The notes: a model not told the origin generated them from the letters alone. A stretch of DNA of 64,000 bases from Fen-1308 sp035319125 (GCA_035319125.1 DATHDG010000011.1:62001-126000), one strand, 5' to 3'; counted from the first letter of the stretch, positions 14,758 to 24,304 are shown. Numbers and translations are program-made.

Positions 14758-17700
14758 ATGGCTCCGTCAGAACGGATCACAGATGTCCGGACGCATGTCC
14801 CGTCGAGATACTCGATCTTGCAGGAAGTTGTGAATGAGTATCCCGGCATTTTGGGCAGCAGCATCCCTTTCTTTGAGGAGCTTCGGCGCGAACACAGAAA
14901 CTGGTCTGCGCTGGTGCAAGAGGCGCGCTCTTATGCCTTGAAGAATTTCTCCCTTCACGATCATCATCCCGAAGGAATATCTGCTATGACTTCAGTGGCC
15001 GGCATATTTATAGAAGCGCTGTCGGCGCCGGAGTTGGAAGACCGCAGCTATGCGGTAGACTGTCTGCTTTTCTATCTTGAGAAGATAATACTGGACGGAC
15101 GTCAGAAGCTGTCGGTTTATGCCCCGATATTGCAGCATTGTGCAGATTCATTGTTACAGTTGCCGGCTGAACTGTTTTACTTTGTTATTTCGAATGCTCA
15201 TCAGCTGAAGAAAACTGGACGACTTATTATTTCCAGACAAAGAGAGACTTGCTGTCCGGTTGTTTTCAATCAACTGTATTCAAGATATCTTTTTGAAGCG
15301 TACAATTATTGGTTGCTGCAGAAAGATCCTGCCTCCGGCATATTCGAGGTTCACGTCAAGCAGCCCGGCAGAGACATAACCAACGAGCTTAATGAAATCC
15401 TGTATCCGGTTTCTCATGCAAATATTACCGGATTGTCGAAAAAACTGAATGAGCTATCCGGGGGCGAAAAAGGTGAGCTTGCAGCACTTCAGGGCATGCT
15501 GGATTTGCCCTCTTTTTCAGAGATAGCTGCATATTACGAAGAGATTTCAGGCAGACTGCCGACAACAGGAGATGCAACAAGAGACTTCCAGATTAAAACC
15601 GGCTTTCTCGATCATATATTGCATTCTGACGGCCTGTCAGATATACATGAGGCTGTAATTCGGGAGTTAGGCCGTACACTTGCGGTCTTTACAGTGACTG
15701 CGGAGCGAAACAAGCTGCGGGAAATTTTCGCAAAGCCGCTTGATGGTCTTCGAACAGTATTTAATCCATATCCGGATGCGACACTGTATAGCGTGCATAT
15801 GATAGGCAGTGCAGTGTACAGGCTTGAGGATAGTGGCTTGGTTGAGTGGTTTGATAGAGCCATTATCTCATTCGGCTTTCAATACCCGAACGTTACCGGT
15901 ATAACCGACGAATGGCAGCTTGTGGCGAACAAGGCTCACCTGAAGAACATTCGAACCTGGCTGGATCTCATCGGCATCTGTCCTAAATGGTCGAAAACAC
16001 TTATTTCCGCTCTTATGATTAACCTGTCGCTGGCCGGTGCTCAGATCAACGATACGGATATATTTCAGAAGGACATTACAAAGCTGCTGAATAGTGAAAT
16101 AGGGCCTGTCTATAGTTTTATCAAACAGCTTGCAAGAATCTTTCCGGCTTACTTCAATGTTATAAATGCTGAAGGCGAGCTGCGTGAAGTGTCTACTGCT
16201 CTGGACGATGCAACGCGCACGGCAGATCCACTGGTGCATTTCCTCAGGAAGCACAGCCATGTGGAAAGCAGCTCGGCAATAGTTGATTTAGCAGCGGAAA
16301 TCTTTCACTTCTGGGTTTCAAAGGACAAAGGAGGGCTGAGAAGGTTCCTTCCGGAGGATGTCTTCGATCAGGTAAAGGAGTCAGGTTCTTTTGTTGACGA
16401 AATGCATGATATTTTTAAGGCAGTTTTCCGGGACAAATTTCACGTTGCAGATGATCTGATGGGAATAAGCGAACCGGATTTCATGGCCGAGATAACGGAA
16501 GTGAAATCCGGATCAAGTGAGAAAAGACGTGCATGGCTGGCAGTAAGATTTTACCAGATACTTGTCGAAAAATACCGGCTCAGTATCAGCAATATCGAAG
16601 CTCATTTGAAGCGGGCGATGGGATGGGGACTTCCGTCTGCCGAAAATGTCGTAGCAGCGCTCAGCGACAGAGACCCTAGAGTGAAGCTTGAAGCTGTTCT
16701 GGACTATCTAGCGATACTCAGGGACATTATATTGTCAACTGAGAAATTCGAAGCAATCGAGGATATAGCCAGAAAACGGCATATAGCCGCGGGTGTTCCA
16801 TCTATGTACGGCAGATATGTCGAAAAGAAATTTGATGCTCTGTCAATGTCATATCGACTTGAAAATCTTGCCGGAGTCTTGTTCGGCGAACTCATTGACT
16901 CAATTAATCTGAGTTACATCACCAGGGCGACACTTGTCGAGATAGAGAAGTTTATGCACATTTTTTTCAAGGCGCTTCGCCTCAGCGGCATATCATCCAA
17001 CAGGTTGGAAACTGCGCTGGAGCTTCTTTCCGGCTCCCTGGAGGTAAAAAGGTTTTCTTTTTCACAATATATAGACATCTTTAGAGGTTTCTCCGATGCA
17101 GTCCAGGACATGGTCAATACATATTGTACCGGCATACATAAAGGCAATCTGAAGGTTATCATACAGCAGATCGGACCCAAAAAAATTCTGCCTAAATATG
17201 CCGGTGCATGGCAAGGACACAATGAGTTTGAATTTGTTAACAAGGCTGCTGAACAGTTCCTGCGTGAGGTTGTATCGGCTTCTTTCTGTTTTCAGCAACT
17301 TGACGTTTTCATTAGCAGGATACTGAAGACTCTGATTGAACAGGCCGGCGGACTCGACATGAGCAGTCTTGACTTGCTAATGAGCTACGATCAAAAGAAA
17401 GCGCTGGCTGATATTCACGAGCCCGAGAGGGGTGTTAGCGATAGAATACACCTGGGCAGCAAAGGATACAACCTGGTGAGACTGGCCTCGCTCGACGTTT
17501 CAGTTCCTTCGGGCTTCATCATTACCACAGAGGTTTTCCGCTGCCGTGAGGCTATTGACCGGTTCAGATACGCAGGCGAGCATCTCAAAGAGCGTATAGC
17601 GGATGCGCTTAAGAATCTGGAGAAACGAACAGGCCGGTTTTTTGGAAACCCCGATAATCCCTTGCTGGTTTCTGTTAGAAGCGGCGCTGCGATTTCAATG

Positions 17701-18924
17701 CCGGGCATGATGGACTCTCTTCTTAACGTGGGTATCAACGAGGAGATCGTGAGAGGGTTGATCAGACAGAAGAAAAAAGGATGGTTTGCATGGGACTGCT
17801 ACCGTCGTTTTTTACAGAGCTGGGGCATGTCTTTCGGTATGGAAAGAGACGTTTTTGATGCAATAATGGAAACCTATAAGAAAAAATATCGGGTCGGTCT
17901 GAAGATTGAGTTCAGTCCGGAACAAATGACGGAAGTTGCACGCTCATATCATAAGGCAGTGGCAGAGGCAAAAATAGATATTCCTGAAGATCCGATGATG
18001 CAGCTTTACGGAGCAATAGTGCGGGTTTTTGAATCCTGGTTGTCGGCCAAGGCCCGGAACTACCGGCAGATACTTAGCCTTTCTGAAAACTGGGGTACTG
18101 CTGTCATTGTACAGGAGATGATTTTCGGCAACCTGGACACTGGAGCAGGCACTGGCGTTCTGTTTACCCGAAATCCTCGTGATGCCGGCGACAGAGTGAT
18201 GCTGTGGGGCGATTTTACCATGGGCGCCCAGGGTGAGGATATCGTTTCCGGATTGGTCAGGACATTGCCCCTTTCTAATGAACAAAAGCTTATTGAAGAG
18301 CGTTCAGGAGATACATCGTTAGAAGACATATTCCCGCTCATCTATCATCATCTTCTAAAAATTATGAAGGAATTAATTTACAACAAGGGATGGAGTGCTC
18401 AGGAGATAGAATTCACGTTTGAGGGGAGTGACCCGGCAAATCTCTTCATTCTGCAGGCCCGCGATATGGCAGTTGCGCGCAAGGAAATATTTATGGCATT
18501 TGTGCCTACGCCCGACCTTGTGGCTTCTTATTTATCAAGTGGCATAGGAGTCGGAGGTGGAGCTCTGAGCGGCAGGGCTGCATTTGATCTCGAAGATATC
18601 AATCGTCTGAAAAAAGAGGACTCTTCAGCATCAGTTGTCCTTTTGAGGTCAGATACTGTACCTGACGATATACGGCAAATAGCCGCGGCTGACGGCTTGC
18701 TCACCGCACGTGGCGGCTCGACATCTCATGCCGCCATTATAGCAGGCAGACTCGGGAAAACATGTGTTGTCGGTTGCAATGAATTGCTTGTCCTCGAACA
18801 CGAGAAAAGATGCAGACTAAGAAGAAAGGTCATTAGAGCCGGAGATTTCATTAGTATTGATGGGAAAAAAGGCGCAGTCTATTCCGGAGCGCATAAGGCA
18901 AAAGAAGTAACGCCGCTGGCATAA
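14758..18924 (+). CDS. Large PEP/pyruvate-binding (PPDK-like) protein without TIM barrel
   Basis: A 1388-residue protein. From about residue 895 it resembles the nucleotide-binding half of pyruvate phosphate dikinase: GSKGYNLVRLASL, VSVRSGAAISMPGMMDS and WDCYRRFLQSWG. It ends with the swivelling phosphohistidine domain, LTARGGSTSHAAIIAGR, the His near residue 1324 being the likely phosphoacceptor. The PEP/pyruvate-binding TIM barrel that should follow is missing. The first ~890 residues are a helical region with no motif I recognise. It may be a dikinase acting on another acceptor. GAPDH-like gene follows after 23 bp. Confidence 0.8.
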   Translation: MAPSERITDVRTHVPSRYSILQEVVNEYPGILGSSIPFFEELRREHRNWSALVQEARSYALKNFSLHDHHPEGISAMTSVAGIFIEALSAPELEDRSYAVDCLLFYLEKIILDGRQKLSVYAPILQHCADSLLQLPAELFYFVISNAHQLKKTGRLIISRQRETCCPVVFNQLYSRYLFEAYNYWLLQKDPASGIFEVHVKQPGRDITNELNEILYPVSHANITGLSKKLNELSGGEKGELAALQGMLDLPSFSEIAAYYEEISGRLPTTGDATRDFQIKTGFLDHILHSDGLSDIHEAVIRELGRTLAVFTVTAERNKLREIFAKPLDGLRTVFNPYPDATLYSVHMIGSAVYRLEDSGLVEWFDRAIISFGFQYPNVTGITDEWQLVANKAHLKNIRTWLDLIGICPKWSKTLISALMINLSLAGAQINDTDIFQKDITKLLNSEIGPVYSFIKQLARIFPAYFNVINAEGELREVSTALDDATRTADPLVHFLRKHSHVESSSAIVDLAAEIFHFWVSKDKGGLRRFLPEDVFDQVKESGSFVDEMHDIFKAVFRDKFHVADDLMGISEPDFMAEITEVKSGSSEKRRAWLAVRFYQILVEKYRLSISNIEAHLKRAMGWGLPSAENVVAALSDRDPRVKLEAVLDYLAILRDIILSTEKFEAIEDIARKRHIAAGVPSMYGRYVEKKFDALSMSYRLENLAGVLFGELIDSINLSYITRATLVEIEKFMHIFFKALRLSGISSNRLETALELLSGSLEVKRFSFSQYIDIFRGFSDAVQDMVNTYCTGIHKGNLKVIIQQIGPKKILPKYAGAWQGHNEFEFVNKAAEQFLREVVSASFCFQQLDVFISRILKTLIEQAGGLDMSSLDLLMSYDQKKALADIHEPERGVSDRIHLGSKGYNLVRLASLDVSVPSGFIITTEVFRCREAIDRFRYAGEHLKERIADALKNLEKRTGRFFGNPDNPLLVSVRSGAAISMPGMMDSLLNVGINEEIVRGLIRQKKKGWFAWDCYRRFLQSWGMSFGMERDVFDAIMETYKKKYRVGLKIEFSPEQMTEVARSYHKAVAEAKIDIPEDPMMQLYGAIVRVFESWLSAKARNYRQILSLSENWGTAVIVQEMIFGNLDTGAGTGVLFTRNPRDAGDRVMLWGDFTMGAQGEDIVSGLVRTLPLSNEQKLIEERSGDTSLEDIFPLIYHHLLKIMKELIYNKGWSAQEIEFTFEGSDPANLFILQARDMAVARKEIFMAFVPTPDLVASYLSSGIGVGGGALSGRAAFDLEDINRLKKEDSSASVVLLRSDTVPDDIRQIAAADGLLTARGGSTSHAAIIAGRLGKTCVVGCNELLVLEHEKRCRLRRKVIRAGDFISIDGKKGAVYSGAHKAKEVTPLA

Positions 18925-18947
18925 GCATTTACAGGGAGGAATAGGGG

Positions 18948-20216
18948 ATGATTGAGAAAGTAGTGACTAATCTCTCAGATAAAAAGCCTGTTTTAGGCAT
19001 AAATGGGCTTGGAAGGATCGGAAAGCTTACCCTCTGGCATCATATCGGCAGAAAAGAGTTTTCAGAAATAGTGGTGAATATTGGCCGTAAAGTCGGCACG
19101 AAGTTGCAGGATGTCGCGCTGTATATTGAAAAAGACTCGACCTATAGATCGATGCAGTCCTATCTATACGGATATAAGGCTAAAAGACTTATAACGGACA
19201 TAAACGAAGAAAAAGGCTCTATGCTGATTGATGGCGTGCCGGTTTTCATACTCAGGGAAGCCAGAAACCCTAGAGATATTCCATGGAAGAAGTTGGGGGT
19301 CAAGCTGGTCGTAGATGCAACCGGCAAGTACACAGACCCTACGCTGTCATCGGATGCAAAAAACGGTGCATGCCGCGGACATCTTGAGGCGGGTGCTGAA
19401 AAGGTAATTGTTTCGGCTCCGTTTAAGATAAAGGAAAAAGGACGGCCAATGCCGGATGATGCAAAGACAATTATTTCGGGAATCAATGACGATGAATACG
19501 ACCATGCGCGTCATAACATTGTATCCGCGGCATCATGCACTACTACATGCCTTGCATACATGGTCAAACCGCTTCTGGATTATTTTGGCCCGGGCAAGAT
19601 GCTAAGCCTTTCGATGGCGACAGTGCATGCTGCCACCGGCTCTCAGGAGGTGCTGGACCGTCTTCCCAAGGAAGGGGCGACTGACCTCAGGAAAAACAGA
19701 AGTATAATGAACAATATTATCCTTACCAGCACCGGTGCAGCAAGAACACTTGCTCTTGTGCTACCTGAGATGAACAAGATCGGATTTATTGCGCAATCTG
19801 TGCGAGTGCCTATTGCCACCGGTTCGCTGATAATTCTGGTCATCGCAATGTATGACGAAGAGGAAAACCCGCTGATCAACCGTGCCTTGATCAATAAAAT
19901 ATATTTCGATGCGGCTGAACGGGAAACAAAGGGATATATAAAATATACAGACGAGCAGAACGTGTCATCAGATATCATTGCGAATTATGGACCTGCCGTA
20001 ATCATTGAAGGCAATGAGACACATACCAGGACGGCTGTGGTAACTCTTGACGCTTCAAGGTTTTATGCGAAAGGAGCAATACCTGAGGGCATGGAACGCA
20101 ATATTAACGTTCCGATAACGCAGGCAGTGATTTACGGCTGGTATGACAATGAACTTGGCAGCTATACGAATATGCTGGGTGATCTGACAGCCAAGATGTG
20201 TTCCAACGTATATTAG
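18948..20216 (+). CDS. Atypical glyceraldehyde-3-phosphate dehydrogenase-like protein
   Basis: A 422-residue protein with the GAPDH NAD-binding start INGLGRIGKL, the active-site SCTTTC (Cys197 the nucleophile) and the WYDNELGSYTNM end. It is about 85 residues longer than classical GAPDH (~335), with inserts such as KIKEKGRPMPDD and around 225-275. It is likely a divergent oxidoreductase of phosphorylated aldehydes or a GAPDH paralogue. The ATG has the ribosome site AGGGAGGAATAGGGG and follows the PPDK-like gene closely, suggesting a common function. Confidence 0.85.
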   Translation: MIEKVVTNLSDKKPVLGINGLGRIGKLTLWHHIGRKEFSEIVVNIGRKVGTKLQDVALYIEKDSTYRSMQSYLYGYKAKRLITDINEEKGSMLIDGVPVFILREARNPRDIPWKKLGVKLVVDATGKYTDPTLSSDAKNGACRGHLEAGAEKVIVSAPFKIKEKGRPMPDDAKTIISGINDDEYDHARHNIVSAASCTTTCLAYMVKPLLDYFGPGKMLSLSMATVHAATGSQEVLDRLPKEGATDLRKNRSIMNNIILTSTGAARTLALVLPEMNKIGFIAQSVRVPIATGSLIILVIAMYDEEENPLINRALINKIYFDAAERETKGYIKYTDEQNVSSDIIANYGPAVIIEGNETHTRTAVVTLDASRFYAKGAIPEGMERNINVPITQAVIYGWYDNELGSYTNMLGDLTAKMCSNVY

Positions 20217-20380
20217 CAGCCGGATCTTTTCTTGCGGGTAAAAAACAGCAGCCCCAAGAACGAAGTTGCTACAAGGCCAATGGACAAATAGGCTATGGTT
20301 ATGCTGCTTCTGAAAGAAAACAGGGTAATCCCGGCCAGAATGCTTAGAATAAGAATTGCTGAAACAAAATTTTTATTCAT
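20213..20380 (-). CDS. 55-residue two-span membrane protein
   Basis: Minus-strand frame of 55 residues with two hydrophobic spans (about 5-20 and 25-47) and a basic TRKKRSGC end. Its stop overlaps the last bases of the GAPDH-like gene. A possible AAAGGGG ribosome site lies about 10 bp upstream. Unknown family; the gene is plausible but unconfirmed. Confidence 0.5.
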   Translation of the reverse strand: MNKNFVSAILILSILAGITLFSFRSSITIAYLSIGLVATSFLGLLFFTRKKRSGC

Positions 20381-20496
20381 TTCTTAAACACCCCTTTAAC
20401 ATATCTAGCTATGTTGTCATCTTGAATCTTGCTATTCATAACAGCAACAAAAATTACTTGGTTGCGCACAATGGAACCATAAAAAAATCAAGCGGC

Positions 20497-20703
20497 CTAC
20501 AGCAATGTCAAGTCCATCTCATAATACTTCAGTGAATCTTCCCAAATAACAATCTTCTGACCGCGCTCACGGATTGAGATAAGCTTTATCAGTTTGCCCT
20601 GCTGATTGCTTAAAACATAAGCGTTGAGCAATCGCTCGGTATATCCCTTGTCAATTGCATATCTTTCGAACTTAGCCCACGCTTCACTCAACATGACAAA
20701 CAT
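20497..20703 (-). CDS. Hypothetical 68-residue protein
   Basis: A small soluble protein (FVMLSEAWAKFERYA start, WEDSLKYYEMDLTLL end) with GGAAAGGA about 7 bp upstream of the ATG. It has no recognisable motif. Codon composition looks protein-like, and no better frame competes for the region. Confidence 0.5.
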   Translation of the reverse strand: MFVMLSEAWAKFERYAIDKGYTERLLNAYVLSNQQGKLIKLISIRERGQKIVIWEDSLKYYEMDLTLL

Positions 20704-20875
20704 TTCTTATCCTTTCCATGTGAATCAGGTTATTGAATTTTAAATGCTTAATGTCTTCAGTAACGCAATCCATGCCTTGTCGTCAGTTGCGCAGCCCCTC
20801 TGTTTCTACTTTACAACCAGTCGGTCGCTGATTCTGTGACGAAAATCACCAGTGGAATTTAGCTATAATAGAAAT

Positions 20876-21457
20876 ATGAAAAGATATGTTCTTGCTATAA
20901 CAGGCGCGAGTGGGTCCATTTTCGGCATACGTTTGCTTGAAGAGCTACTAAAAAAATCAGAGGTGCATCTTGTAATATCAAAGAATACTTTTCCTATAAT
21001 AGCGGCAGAAACAGGCGTCAATTGGGCAGAAGGCACTGAATCTGTCATCAGGAAATGTTACTCAACCGACTGGCTATATTTTCATGAGGACGCGCAAATG
21101 GAAGCTCCGATAGCCAGCGGTTCATTCAGAACCGATGGAATGCTTGTAGCGCCATGTTCCATGAAGACGCTTTCCGGCATTGCCGGCGGGTATGCCAACA
21201 ACCTTATCGAAAGGGCTGCCGATGTGACAATAAAAGAAGGCAGGCAATTGCTTCTTTCGCCCCGCGAGATGCCGTTCAGCGCGATTCATTTGGAGAATAT
21301 GCTGAAATTGGCAAGAATTGGAGTCAGGATAGCGCCGCCGGTGCCTGCTTTTTATCACCAGCCGCGGGATATCAATGGCATCATCGAATTTGTTGTTGGT
21401 AAAATCCTTGACAGCTTCGGCATAGAACATGACCTTTTCAAAAGATGGAAAGATTGA
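20876..21457 (+). CDS. ubiX: Flavin prenyltransferase UbiX
   Basis: A UbiX-family protein of 193 residues: AITGASGSIFGIRLLEEL at the start, VAPCSMKTLSGIAGG in the middle and REMPFSAIHLENMLKLARIG with the conserved end PPVPAFYHQP. UbiX prenylates FMN to supply the prenyl-FMN cofactor of UbiD decarboxylases; in futalosine-pathway organisms these serve menaquinone synthesis, consistent with mqnD in this window. The start is the ATG at 20876; a GTG at 20852 would add eight non-conserved residues. A TATAAT sits 7 bp before the ATG, so the transcript may be almost leaderless. Confidence 0.9.
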   Translation: MKRYVLAITGASGSIFGIRLLEELLKKSEVHLVISKNTFPIIAAETGVNWAEGTESVIRKCYSTDWLYFHEDAQMEAPIASGSFRTDGMLVAPCSMKTLSGIAGGYANNLIERAADVTIKEGRQLLLSPREMPFSAIHLENMLKLARIGVRIAPPVPAFYHQPRDINGIIEFVVGKILDSFGIEHDLFKRWKD

Positions 21458-21513
21458 GAATTTTTTGACTTAGATCATTTTTTGTCGGAACCGACTGCTG
21501 ATAGAATTAAATT

Positions 21514-21768
21514 ATGAAAGAGAGCTGCCCTGGAAGCAAAGAGATAACTAGCCCGTCCCCGGACGACCTGGTTTGCGTTTTCTGCCATCACAGGAACGAG
21601 ATATGGTCCGACGAGCCGGACATGACCTGCAAAGGATGTGGAAAAACGATCACTCGCGATATGGTGATGTCCTGCATCGAATGGTGCCCTGCGGCAAGGG
21701 AGTGCGTCGGCCACGAGAAATATGACAGGCTAATGAAAAAGATTAAGGAGCAGAACACAGCCGCTTAG
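21514..21768 (+). CDS. Small zinc-ribbon-like Cys-rich protein
   Basis: An 84-residue protein with CVFC and CKGC pairs about 18 residues apart (a likely zinc ribbon) followed by SCIEWCPAARECVG with further cysteines. The pattern CPGS...CxxC...CxxC...WC..A.ECVG is one I associate with a small conserved protein in sulfur-metabolising anaerobes, but its function is unknown to me. Confidence 0.7.
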   Translation: MKESCPGSKEITSPSPDDLVCVFCHHRNEIWSDEPDMTCKGCGKTITRDMVMSCIEWCPAARECVGHEKYDRLMKKIKEQNTAA

Positions 21769-21889
21769 CCAGCCTAAAGCGAAAACTTCCGGACCACGGC
21801 CTTGCAAAAGGCCTTATCGACCAATGTAAGCCTCTCTGAATCGATTCGCTACCGCCTTCAGACATGCATCTTCGATGGTTTTACCTTAT

Positions 21890-21918
21890 TTGACAATGGT
21901 TAACAATATTGTTAACAT
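21890..21918 (+). promoter_or_regulatory. Promoter and palindromic operator of the toxin-antitoxin pair
   Basis: TTGACA (21890-21895) is followed by a perfect 18-bp palindrome, GTTAACAAT/ATTGTTAAC (21899-21916), ending directly at the toxin GTG start. A -10-like TAACAT overlaps its right half. Antitoxins of this type usually repress their own operon by binding such a palindrome, so autoregulation is likely; the transcript would have almost no leader. Confidence 0.65.
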
Positions 21919-22266
21919 GTGAACGTGAATTGGACCGTCACTGTTGATGAGAGGCTGGAGAAATGGCTTAATGACATCCCGAATGACATCAAGGCCAGGA
22001 TTATCAATATTGTCGATCTTCTTGTTGAGCATGGTCCACAAAACGTAAGAGAACCTTATGTGAAGCACATCAATGGGAAGCTGTTTGAAATCCGGTCAAG
22101 AGGGAAGGATGGCATCGCAAGAGTCTTCTATTTTACGTTGAGCGGACGGAAGATTGTCCTGCTCCACGGCTTCATCAAGAAATCTCAAAAGATTCCGAAG
22201 AAAGAACTTGAGATAGCAATGATCAGGATGAGGGAAGTGCTGGGAGAGCAGGAACGTGGAGGGTAA
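21919..22266 (+). CDS. RelE/HigB-type toxin (Gp49-like)
   Basis: A 115-residue basic protein matching phage Gp49-like/HigB toxins: KARIINIVDLLVEHGP, VKHINGKLFEIRSRGKDGIARVFYF and VLLHGFIKKSQKIPKKE. Members are ribosome-dependent mRNA endonucleases. The toxin gene precedes the antitoxin gene, as in higBA, with 18 bp between them. The start is a GTG. Confidence 0.85.
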   Translation: MNVNWTVTVDERLEKWLNDIPNDIKARIINIVDLLVEHGPQNVREPYVKHINGKLFEIRSRGKDGIARVFYFTLSGRKIVLLHGFIKKSQKIPKKELEIAMIRMREVLGEQERGG

Positions 22267-22284
22267 TGGAGAGGTGACTGTAAA

Positions 22285-22596
22285 ATGCGGAGACTGAAGG
22301 ATTTCCAGAAGATAAAATCAGAATGGCTCAAGGACTCTGAGATCAGGAAAGAGTACGAAAGTCAAAGGGATGAGTTTCAAGTTGCGAGCGAGGTTATTCG
22401 AGCCAGGGCAAGAGCCAAGATGACGCAGGCTCAGCTTGCACGCCGAATCGGTACGAAGACACCTGCGATTTCGAGACTCGAATCGCCCGGTTATGGCAAG
22501 GCGTCTTTGACGACGCTCAAGAAGATAGCGGACGCTCTGGGCTACGAACTGCAGGTCAAGTTCGTTCGCAGAAAACGCATTCATAAAACGGCATAA
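22285..22596 (+). CDS. HigA-type antitoxin (XRE helix-turn-helix)
   Basis: A 103-residue protein with an N-terminal helical part (likely toxin-binding) and a Cro/C1-type helix-turn-helix at about 46-92 (MTQAQLARRIGTKTPAISRLE). It should neutralise the preceding toxin and bind the palindrome upstream. GAGAGGTGA lies before the ATG. Confidence 0.88.
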   Translation: MRRLKDFQKIKSEWLKDSEIRKEYESQRDEFQVASEVIRARARAKMTQAQLARRIGTKTPAISRLESPGYGKASLTTLKKIADALGYELQVKFVRRKRIHKTA

Positions 22597-22660
22597 GGAG
22601 CGGATGAACAAGGGAGGGAAGCAGAAATGGGCGCTGTCCCCTTCATACAAGGCTGGTAGA

Positions 22661-23241
22661 ATGAAGAATAAAGCCGTCTTATATATTATGTGTTTTATGC
22701 TGCTTTCTTATGCCATTAACGTTTCCATATCATTTGCTGCTGATTTATCAGCAAATAAGGATTTTAGTCTCTGTTTTGAATATGCAAAAAAAGAAAGAGC
22801 TGATTTTACAAATAAATGGCCCGTTCATATATAAAGAAATATGGTGCTTCGCTGCGTTTTAATGAGGATTTTCTTGACTGTCTTCGCTTACGAGGGGCCA
22901 CTATTGATAAACCGGAACAATCATCACTCGTTGTGCTGTCAGATGAGGACCGGGCAAACATTCCACTATTAAAAGATATTGAATATTGTGAGCTATATGC
23001 CAAGTTATACCTTATGAAATATGATATGGACTACATTCTGGATATTAAAAATAAAAGTAGTATCAATTATATAAATTTTTGGTGCCTTTTTCCCGGTCAT
23101 GTATCTATGAAATTGCAAATCATAGTAGTAACTTCAGGCCTATTGTTGAGAAATAAGTTTTCTGAAGCATCTTATTTATATTCTTTGCTTAGTATTTCTT
23201 CTCGAGAATCTATTCAATGTCGCCACACAGCGCCTCGCTAA
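22661..23241 (+). pseudogene. Secreted hypothetical protein split by a frameshift
   Basis: The first frame (22661-22834) encodes a signal peptide (VLYIMCFMLLSYAINVSISFAAD) and ends in a stop; the adjacent frame becomes open just before (from 22816, after a TAA at 22813-22815) and continues 141 codons to 23241. A one-base shift between about 22813 and 22834 would join them into a single ~190-residue secreted protein. Family not recognised. It may be a decayed gene, a sequencing error or two overlapping genes. It follows the toxin-antitoxin pair, a typical accessory spot. Confidence 0.5.
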
Positions 23242-23631
23242 AGCCCGGCGCTACTTCGTGAAAGTAAATCGCTGTCTATCAACCGGCAAAACAGTCGATA
23301 TATGCCCTGGTTATAATATCGATCATATTCGATCACATCATAACTTAAACATTGAAACTTGAGGTCAGGCTACATTACATGACTTTAGCTCCTCTGTTTG
23401 ACTTGGACCCAGCGAATGTGCCAATGGTGTTCATTCCATTGATTGCTTTTGCTGGACATACTCACAAACCATACGCGACAATCACGCGGATAATTAGATG
23501 TATAAGTCCAACTGAAGCAACACCGAAACGCTTTCTTCCCTGACAAGCTCCGCTTTGCATGGTGTTTTAGCCTATTGTGATATACTTATCCAATCTTACC
23601 AATCTTCAAATTAGCACGCAGAGGAGGGAGT
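23242..23631. other. 390-bp stretch without convincing gene
   Basis: Only a 63-codon frame (23352-23543) is open, with no ribosome site and no recognisable protein. No clear repeat or hairpin is seen. The last bases hold AGGAGGGAGT, the ribosome site of the next gene. It may be the decayed remainder of the split gene upstream. Confidence 0.5.
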
Positions 23632-24195
23632 ATGAAAAAGTCTCTTGGCGCCAAGACAATCGCGCAGCCCGCACCCGCCTGGGTTGTAGGAAGCTATGAT
23701 GCAAAGAGCAACCCTAACATTATGACTATTGCATGGGGAGGCATCTGCTGTTCACAACCTCCATGCCTTACAATTTCCTTGCGCAAGGCGACTTATACCT
23801 ACGATTGCATCAAGGAGCGAAAGGCTTATACCGTCAATATTCCTTCGGCGTCGATGGCAAAAGAAGTGGACTATGTCGGTATCGTTTCAGGAAGAACGGT
23901 TAATAAGTTTGATGCTACTAAACTGACCCCTGTCCGGAGCGATCTGGTCGATGCCCCGTACATAAAGGAATGCCCCGTCGTCATCGAGTGCAAAGTGCTT
24001 CAGATCGTGGAGATCGGTCTCCACACGCAATTCATTGGTGAGATTGTGGACATCAAGGCCGAAGAGTCCGTGCTGAACAATGAACTGGTAGACATTCTAA
24101 AGGTCCAGCCACTTATTTTTGACACCGGCCAGCGCGCGTACTACGGAGTTGGCGAGTTCATCGGCAAGGCATTTTCGATAGGCAAAGAGACGTAG
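23632..24195 (+). CDS. Flavin reductase / flavoredoxin family protein
   Basis: A 187-residue split-barrel FMN-binding protein: PAWVVGSYDAKSNPNIMTIAWGG-like start, PPCLTISLRKATYTYDCIKE and YVGIVSGRTVNKF. Flavoredoxin-type proteins bind FMN and pass electrons in anaerobes, including sulfate reducers. The ATG has a strong AGAGGAGGGAGT ribosome site. Stands alone. Confidence 0.88.
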   Translation: MKKSLGAKTIAQPAPAWVVGSYDAKSNPNIMTIAWGGICCSQPPCLTISLRKATYTYDCIKERKAYTVNIPSASMAKEVDYVGIVSGRTVNKFDATKLTPVRSDLVDAPYIKECPVVIECKVLQIVEIGLHTQFIGEIVDIKAEESVLNNELVDILKVQPLIFDTGQRAYYGVGEFIGKAFSIGKET

Positions 24196-24209
24196 CCGTA
24201 TAGTGAAGG

Positions 24210-24274
24210 CCCCCTGATCTCTCCGAACCCGAAGGCTGGATGTCGCTCTCCTTAAGGAAGGGGAGGTCAGAGGG
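24210..24274. terminator. Long hairpin between convergent genes
   Basis: A 15-bp stem with one mismatch and two G-U pairs is formed by CCCCCTGATCTCTCC (24210-24224) and GGGGAGGTCAGAGGG (24260-24274), with a 35-base loop containing CTTAAGG. It lies between the flavin reductase gene and the convergent secreted-protein gene, so it may block transcription both ways; it also looks like a dispersed intergenic repeat unit. Confidence 0.55.
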
Positions 24275-24304
24275 ACTTGATCAATACCGCTAACTATGAT
24301 GGTA

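Noticed and set aside
23352..23543. 63-codon open frame in the accessory gap
   Set aside because: No ribosome site, no motif and composition unlike the neighbouring genes; probably spurious.
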